Assembly (NCBI GenBank): GCA_003022255.1
Contig: PXPA01000021.1
Coordinates: 1-9,061 of the forward strand
Reading direction: 5' to 3'
Source of the DNA: Parcubacteria group bacterium SW_6_46_9
GTDB lineage: Bacteria; Patescibacteriota; Minisyncoccia; Phycocordibacterales; SW-6-46-9
Length of the DNA stretch: 9,061 nucleotides
The notes under the pieces were generated by a model. It was not told where the DNA came from. It was given only the letters and a program-made list of their open reading frames with translations, and made no database searches. The position numbers and the translations under genes are program-made. Position 1 is the first letter of the stretch. Each line of letters opens with the position of its first letter. This document shows, piece by piece, positions 6,259 to 9,061 of the stretch.

Positions 6259-6286
6259 TTTCTACCCTCTACACTCTATTTTCTAA
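6259..6286. repeat. Degenerate 7-bp tandem repeat, four units
   Basis: Four consecutive heptamers follow the pattern NYTCTAN: TTTCTAC, CCTCTAC, ACTCTAT and TTTCTAA. The surrounding 6140-6340 is AT-rich with no open frame of note and no other structure that I could see. A chance low-complexity run is possible. Confidence 0.4.
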
Positions 6287-6348
6287 TCACTTATTTACAC
6301 CTAGTATCAGATAATTAAAGAAAATGGCCAAAAAGTCCGATTTTGTCC

Positions 6349-6376
6349 TTGACAAGTAATTACGAATGTGTATACT
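6349..6376 (+). promoter_or_regulatory. Strong promoter (TTGACA-16-TATACT) for the structured RNA
   Basis: A perfect -35 TTGACA at 6349-6354 and TATACT at 6371-6376 are separated by 16 bp. This is the best sigma-70-type promoter in the window. The predicted transcript start is about 6383, right at the first base pair of the pseudoknot (6384), and no protein gene follows within 500 bp. That combination is what a non-coding RNA gene looks like. Confidence 0.8.
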
Positions 6377-6383
6377 AGTAATT

Positions 6384-6432
6384 GCTGATGAATTTTGACC
6401 GGCCAGTTCATCAGCATTGATGTGGGCCGGTC
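6384..6432 (+). other. H-type RNA pseudoknot at the 5' end of the candidate ncRNA
   Basis: Stem 1 is GCTGATGAA (6384-6392) with TTCATCAGC (6407-6415), 9 perfect pairs. Its loop carries GACCGGCC (6397-6404), which pairs perfectly over 8 bases with GGCCGGTC (6425-6432). Loop lengths of 4, 2 and 9 nt are geometrically suitable. Two perfect interlocked stems within 49 nt are very unlikely by chance. Confidence 0.72.
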
Positions 6433-6762
6433 TTGGTGGTCACCAGCTGTAAAAGGACCTGCTGATTGGTTTTTGCGGTCGATCGATTAGCGAATACGCT
6501 TATAGACTGCACTGATGGCCACTAATGTGGAAGGTTGTACCTTTTTGTTTCAGTAATGAGTTAGTCGTGGTCAGTCGGCTGACTTTGTTGTAATAAACTG
6601 ACAGAAGAGAAATTATTGTATTTATTCTCTTAGCCCAGAATCAGTTTTTCGAGCAAAACTGATCTTACGGGTGTTTCGCTCGGTTAAAAAACGGAGGATT
6701 TGTGCTGGCATCGAGCATTTGATGCCACACCTACCGGAACACTCCCGGTAGCCGCAACACTT

Positions 6763-6807
6763 GGCCTCGGACCCATCGAGCAAATTCGGGTCCGGGGCCT
6801 TTTCTCT
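6763..6807 (+). terminator. Intrinsic terminator of the candidate ncRNA
   Basis: GGCCTCGGACCC (6763-6774) pairs with GGGTCCGGGGCC (6788-6799) over 12 positions with one wobble. The loop is 13 nt and the stem is followed by TTTTCTCTT. This is a strong Rho-independent terminator that ends the RNA before the bacilliredoxin promoter. Confidence 0.85.
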
Positions 6808-6854
6808 TGTTGGTGTGTTTTACTGACCATTTGGACGAGTGCAAAGAAAATACA

Positions 6855-6882
6855 TTGGAATTTTTGCTAAATGTTGTATAAT
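6855..6882 (+). promoter_or_regulatory. Promoter of the bacilliredoxin gene
   Basis: TTGGAA (6855-6860) and a perfect TATAAT (6877-6882) are spaced by 16 bp. The predicted start is near 6889, giving a leader of about 23 nt without a Shine-Dalgarno sequence before the ATG at 6912. Confidence 0.6.
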
Positions 6883-6911
6883 AAGGTTACGTAAGCAATA
6901 ATCCTATATTT

Positions 6912-7250
6912 ATGAAATCTCTACACAAGCCCGAAGTGTGGCAGAAAGTCTTAGATGAATCACAAGAAAAACCGGTAATTTTACTTAAACACTCCAACTC
7001 GTGCCCGGTAAGTTCAGATGCTCACGACAAAGTAAAAAAGCTTGAACGCCAGGGAGCGATAAAAGAAAGCATGTATATTCTCATTGTCCAAAATGCCCGC
7101 GAAATTTCTGATCTCGTGGAAGACGATCTTGGTGTCACTCACGAGACGCCGCAGGTGCTGGTTATTCGTGATGGTGAAGCAATCTACCATAAAAGCCACG
7201 ATGATATTGATGCTGATGAGCTGGCTGATGAAGTGATTGCTGCCCGCTAG
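6912..7250 (+). CDS. ytxJ: BrxC/YtxJ-type monothiol bacilliredoxin (thioredoxin fold)
   Basis: The 112-residue cytoplasmic protein is full length for the YtxJ/BrxC family (DUF2847). In Firmicutes these proteins remove bacillithiol from mixed disulfides on proteins. The signature LLKHSNSCPVSSDA (24-37) matches the family's KHS..CPIS block with a single active-site cysteine, C31. The fold's second landmark, HETPQVLVIRDGEAIYHKSHDDI (77-99), carries the cis-proline P80 and the family's typical H-SPQ-like and HxSHxxI features. V59-Q-N-A-R matches the conserved VQ..R strand. The gene is monocistronic, between its own promoter and a large inverted repeat. Whether this organism makes bacillithiol cannot be told from this window, so the in vivo thiol may differ. 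Confidence 0.85.
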   Translation: MKSLHKPEVWQKVLDESQEKPVILLKHSNSCPVSSDAHDKVKKLERQGAIKESMYILIVQNAREISDLVEDDLGVTHETPQVLVIRDGEAIYHKSHDDIDADELADEVIAAR

Positions 7251-7257
7251 GGCGTTT

Positions 7258-7357
7258 GCACCCGCGCTTCTGTGCGACACGAGTTAGCCGGCCAGCGGAC
7301 GGCTACTCTCCAGACCATGCCCGCTCGACCTGCGAAGGCCGCACAGAAGCGGGGTGC
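7258..7357. repeat. Large inverted repeat (cruciform-like) with inner hairpin
   Basis: The left arm GCACCCGCGCTTCTGTGCG (7258-7276) pairs with CGCACAGAAGCGGGGTGC (7340-7357) over 18 pairs with one bulged base. Inside, GAG-T-TAGCCG pairs with CGGCTACTC (7281-7290, 7300-7308), giving a branched structure. There is no T-run on either side. It starts 8 bp after the bacilliredoxin stop codon and its right arm merges into the first of three repeat units. It may act as an RNA 3'-end structure or be part of a palindromic mobile element. Confidence 0.6.
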
Positions 7358-7453
7358 TCACTTAGTTAGAGCATGTTCGAGATTCGTGATGTAAACTTAC
7401 TTTTCTAAGGAATTGCCAAACACATAATAATCATGAAAAACCAGAACGTGCAT
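7351..7453 (-). repeat. Repeat unit A of three; decayed short coding-like element
   Basis: The unit starts at GGGGTGCTCACTTAGTT and ends near GAACGTGCAT. Over about 77 aligned bases I count roughly 70% identity with unit C. Read on the minus strand it begins with ATG at 7453-7451 and gives MHVLVFHDYYVFGNSLEK, then a stop, then VYITNLEHALTK and a second stop. This is the same pattern as unit C with an internal stop, so it looks like a decayed copy. Confidence 0.5.
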
Positions 7454-7500
7454 TTTTCGTTGTGCTGGGAGCGAAGCGACCGAATACTCTTGGGGTGCGA

Positions 7501-7620
7501 AGCCCCATCAGCAAGGGGTGCTCACTCAGTTGCTCATGTCCAAAAATTAGTAATGAATATTGATTCTACTGAGTAAGTGCCAGAGTTATAGTAATTCAGA
7601 ACAATATCGGTCACACATGT
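7501..7620 (-). repeat. Repeat unit B of three, with hairpin
   Basis: AGCCCC-loop-GGGGTGCT (7501-7522) forms a hairpin and differs from unit C (7629-7650) at only two of 22 bases. CTCACTCAGTT follows and then the most diverged body. On the minus strand one frame reads YYNSGTYSVESIFITNFWT, stop, ATE, stop, which aligns with units A and C. A second hairpin, GGGGT/GCCCC (7492-7506), lies just before. Confidence 0.45.
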
Positions 7621-7650
7621 TCCGCTGGAGCCCCGCCAGCAAGGGGTGCT

Positions 7651-7673
7651 TGTCCTGAGCCTGTCGAAGGGCT
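7651..7673. mobile_element. 23-bp hairpin insertion in repeat unit C
   Basis: Units A and B read GGGGTGCT-CA(C/T)T without interruption. Unit C has TGTCCTGAGCCTGTCGAAGG plus GCT between these parts, so a GCT triplet flanks the insert on both sides (7648-7650, 7671-7673), like a short target duplication. The insert makes a small hairpin, GAGCC/GGCTC (7658-7662, 7670-7674). From memory the motif CCTTCGACAGGCTCAGG recurs in many unrelated bacterial genomes; I could not verify that here. Confidence 0.4.
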
Positions 7674-7745
7674 CATTCAGTTAAAGCATATCCGACACCT
7701 ATGATGTAAATTGATTTTGCTAAGGAAGTGCCATAGACATAAAAA

Positions 7746-7773
7746 TTGACAAACTTATAGATAAGTGTAATAT
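7746..7773 (+). promoter_or_regulatory. Promoter for the small membrane protein gene
   Basis: A perfect TTGACA (7746-7751) and TAATAT (7768-7773) are spaced by 16 bp. The predicted start is near 7780, about 44 nt before the ATG at 7824. The promoter lies in the segment that unit C has but unit A lacks. Confidence 0.5.
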
Positions 7774-7823
7774 AAAAGACAGGAACGCGCATTACACAGA
7801 CTTCTACAAATAACCCTATCACC

Positions 7824-8330
7824 ATGCTTTTGTCTGTTGCTGTGGCAATTTCTGTCTGGGTGTATCTAAGTGAGCGAAACAAAGGAAGGCTACATTCGCT
7901 TAGTCGTAAAATACTTGGTGGCTTCATGAGCTTGATTGGGGGCGCAGCATTTTACGTGATTGGTCTTATAGTGGCATTGCTTTTCATTGACCATCCGTTT
8001 GTTGGTAAGCAAGCTGAAACATCCAGGCAAGAAGTCCTGTCTTTGGAAGAAAAGCCAGATTCATACGGATGGGAAGTGTCTTCAAGCAGTGGTAAAGAAG
8101 TACACTTCTTTTACAGACAGGGTGAGAATGTTAAGGAAGGATCCATTAACTCTGATCGCATCTCGTACACGAGCGGGGAGAAGGCTGTATACGTAACCAA
8201 AACAAAAAATCTCAGGTCATGGATCAGGTTTCCGTTTACCTCATCGGGGATTACCATCAAAAAGAAGCTGGTGTTGCCAGAAAATGGCGAAATCTTCAGG
8301 GGGTACGAACCAGCACCCGCAGCAGAATGA
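7824..8330 (+). CDS. Small membrane protein of unknown function (two TM helices, beta-rich tail)
   Basis: The 168-residue product has a first membrane helix at about 1-16 (MLLSVAVAISVWVYL), a basic loop (RNKGRLHSLSRK) and a second helix at about 35-55 (LIGGAAFYVIGLIVALLFI). The N terminus should be outside and the remaining 110 residues outside too. The tail looks like a small beta domain ending IKKKLVLPENGEIFRGYEP. It loosely resembles membrane proteins of unknown function whose tail carries a K..VPE.(S/E)I motif; I would not name a family. There are no cysteines. No Shine-Dalgarno sequence precedes the ATG; a promoter lies at 7746-7773 and a strong terminator 20 bp after the stop, so it is a single-gene unit. 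A minus-strand frame overlaps its first third. Confidence 0.75.
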   Translation: MLLSVAVAISVWVYLSERNKGRLHSLSRKILGGFMSLIGGAAFYVIGLIVALLFIDHPFVGKQAETSRQEVLSLEEKPDSYGWEVSSSSGKEVHFFYRQGENVKEGSINSDRISYTSGEKAVYVTKTKNLRSWIRFPFTSSGITIKKKLVLPENGEIFRGYEPAPAAE

Positions 8331-8350
8331 TCCGGACTGCACAAGAAAAA

Positions 8351-8390
8351 AACCCGTCGGCCGGCGCTCGGTCGGCGGGTTATTTTTATT
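8351..8390 (+). terminator. Intrinsic terminator after the small membrane protein gene
   Basis: AACCCGTCGGCCG (8351-8363) pairs with CGGTCGGCGGGTT (8369-8381) over 13 positions with two wobbles and a 5-nt loop, followed by TATTTTTATT. An A-run precedes it (8345-8352). On the minus strand it would also be followed by a T-rich run, so it may work in both directions. Confidence 0.85.
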
Positions 8391-8411
8391 GGTAATTTGG
8401 TAGCTGTAAAT

Positions 8412-8427
8412 AGTGATATAATAAAAA
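8412..8427 (+). promoter_or_regulatory. Extended -10 promoter (TGATATAAT) of gap
   Basis: The block AGTGATATAATAAAAA is identical over 16 bases to the one before the second metzincin (3297-3312). The extended -10 is TG-A-TATAAT with the hexamer at 8417-8422. The predicted start is near 8429, giving an AT-rich 25-nt leader without a Shine-Dalgarno sequence before the ATG at 8454. Confidence 0.6.
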
Positions 8428-8453
8428 TACTACTAACTAATCACTACATTACT

Positions 8454-9061
8454 ATGGCAACTCAGGTCGCAATTAATGGGTTTGGGCGCATTGGTCGGTC
8501 GTTTTATCGGCTTGCTTACAAGGATGATGACATTGAGGTTGTGGCAATTAACGACTTGGCGCCACTGGGCCACTGGATAATCTGGCGTATCTTTTAAGCT
8601 ATGATTCTGCGCACGGCCGGGCAGATTTTGATGTGGAGGTAAACGACGATGGGTCAGCGCTTATCATTGACGGCAGAGAAATTCCCTACAGTTCTGCTGA
8701 GTCACCAGAGGAAACGCCGTGGAGTGAGCACGATGTTGATGTTGCTGTTGAGTCGACTGGTGTGTTTCGTGAGTATGACAAGGCAGCCGGCCATATTGAT
8801 GCCGGTGCAGATCATGTGGTTATTACCGCACCAGCCTACGGTGAACCCGAAGAAGGCGTTAGCGGTATGGTGTTGATGGGTGTTAATGACGGCAGACTGG
8901 AGACAACTCAAGTAACCTCAAACGCATCCTGCACCACAAACGCCGGCGGGGGTGTCGTGCAAGTCCTGCATGACAAGGTTGGTATCAAGCGGGCAATGCT
9001 GAATACTGTTCACGCCTACACGGCCAGCCAGGATATTGTCGACTCGCCTAACGAGAAGACA
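8454..9061 (+). pseudogene. gap: Glyceraldehyde-3-phosphate dehydrogenase, frameshifted, 3' end outside window
   Basis: Type I GAPDH oxidises glyceraldehyde-3-phosphate to 1,3-bisphosphoglycerate with NAD(P). The ATG at 8454 gives MATQVAINGFGRIGRSFYRL with the GFGRIGR nucleotide-binding motif and reaches AINDLAPL. The frame then runs into APLGHWIIWRIF and TAA at 8595-8597. From 8576 a frame one step over continues the enzyme: DNLAYLLSYDSAHG, ESTGVF, ITAPA, and the active site SNASCTTN, then NTVHAYT. Removing one copy of an 8-bp duplication (8561-8576) restores NDLAPLDNLAYLL. In the restored protein the catalytic C157 and H184 are 27 apart, as in other GAPDHs. As written, the product would be a 47-residue fragment. 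This could be a real mutation, a strain variant, or an assembly error; the remainder looks under normal selection, so error or recent mutation is more likely than old decay. Confidence 0.88.
8561..8576 (+). repeat. Perfect 8-bp tandem duplication (GCCACTGG x2) breaking gap
   Basis: GCCACTGG at 8561-8568 is directly repeated at 8569-8576. Deleting either copy restores an uninterrupted and family-consistent GAPDH reading frame, so the duplication is the cause of the frameshift. Confidence 0.9.

Larger units (their letters stand above)
6384..6807 (+). ncRNA. Candidate novel structured non-coding RNA, about 425 nt
   Basis: The transcript is bounded by a strong promoter (6349-6376) and an intrinsic terminator (6763-6807) and contains no plausible protein gene. 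It starts with an H-type pseudoknot (6384-6432). Hairpins then follow: CCAC-TAAT-GTGG (6519-6530), AAGGT/ACCTT (6531-6543), GTCAG-TCGG-CTGAC (6570-6583, a UCGG tetraloop), AAGAGAA/TTCTCTT (6605-6631), ATCAGTTTT/AAAACTGAT (6640-6663), GGCATC/GATGCC with flanking GTG/CAC (6702-6730), and CTACCGG/CCGGTAG (6731-6751). I looked for hallmarks of RNase P RNA, tmRNA, 6S RNA and SRP RNA and found none. It could instead be an unusually long regulatory leader for the bacilliredoxin gene, but that gene has its own promoter after the terminator. Function unknown. Confidence 0.62.
7629..7792 (-). repeat. Repeat unit C of three; intact 39-codon minus-strand frame
   Basis: The unit begins with hairpin AGCCCC/GGGGTGCT (7629-7650). 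On the minus strand the frame from ATG at 7792 to TGA at 7673-7675 encodes 39 residues ending YVYGTSLAKSIYIIGVGYALTE, hydrophobic overall. In the minus-strand direction the hairpin follows the stop codon like a terminator. Compared with unit A, this unit has about 25 extra bases near 7746-7772 and a 23-bp insertion at 7651-7673. Whether it is translated is unknown. The frame stays open upstream to 7927, but that part overlaps the + strand gene and is not conserved in the other units. Confidence 0.45.

Noticed and set aside
6384..6807. RNase P RNA, tmRNA, 6S RNA or SRP RNA
   Set aside because: An ACAGAA string at 6600-6605 recalls RNase P RNA, but the GAGGAAAGTCC partner segment is missing. 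There is no TTCGAC-type start or TTCGA T-loop for tmRNA, no SRP tetraloop domain, and no 6S-like long open duplex.
7258..7357. Integron attC-like recombination site
   Set aside because: GTTAGCC within a folded repeat is suggestive, but the paired RYYYAAC/GTTRRRY core boxes at the outer ends are absent and no integrase is present.
7351..7792. CRISPR array
   Set aside because: Three diverged units with no constant short repeat alternating with unique spacers of equal length, and no cas gene nearby.
7673..7927. 84-codon minus-strand frame as a full gene
   Set aside because: Its first half overlaps the better supported membrane protein gene and is not shared with the other repeat units. Only the last 39 codons show a repeated pattern, so it is reported as part of the repeat.

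Overview
The window looks like a piece of a small-genome, streamlined bacterium, most likely a Candidate Phyla Radiation (Patescibacteria) lineage and possibly Saccharibacteria-like. This is inference. The grounds are the gene mix (lipase maturation factor-like protein, stand-alone VKOR, NDH-2, secreted metzincins with coiled coil), tightly overlapping genes, standard stop codons, near absence of Shine-Dalgarno sequences, and short or nearly leaderless mRNAs behind TATAAT or TGnTATAAT boxes. All confident protein genes are on the + strand.

Layout. Bases 1-218 hold the 3' end of a lipase maturation factor-like gene. Bases 263-1823 hold two tandem, diverged copies of an unrecognised secreted protein, more AT-rich than what follows. 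Bases 1953-6011 form a compact envelope/redox cluster: a secreted protein of unknown function, a membrane-anchored metzincin protease (probably frameshifted at its N terminus), a second secreted metzincin with a long coiled coil inserted in its catalytic domain, a VKOR-type disulfide-forming enzyme, and a type II NADH dehydrogenase. The last three overlap or abut. The second metzincin has exactly two cysteines, one near each end of the mature protein, so the neighbouring VKOR plausibly drives formation of a disulfide that closes the domain.

Bases 6012-6911 have no protein gene. They hold a long inverted repeat, a short AT-rich stretch with a 7-bp periodic repeat, and then a unit I read as an undescribed structured non-coding RNA of about 425 nt. 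It has a strong promoter (TTGACA-16-TATACT), an H-type pseudoknot starting at the predicted 5' end, a series of hairpins, and a strong intrinsic terminator. I could not match it to RNase P RNA, tmRNA, 6S or SRP RNA. This is the main candidate for a new element.

Bases 6912-7250 encode a BrxC/YtxJ-type monothiol bacilliredoxin. Bases 7251-7823 are a repeat-rich spacer: a large cruciform-like inverted repeat followed by three diverged copies of a unit of about 100 bp. On the minus strand each unit resembles a short coding 3' end followed by a hairpin; one copy carries a 23-bp hairpin insertion. A small two-TM membrane protein (7824-8330) ends in a good terminator. The window closes with the 5' two thirds of gap (GAPDH), whose frame is broken by a perfect 8-bp tandem duplication near codon 36.
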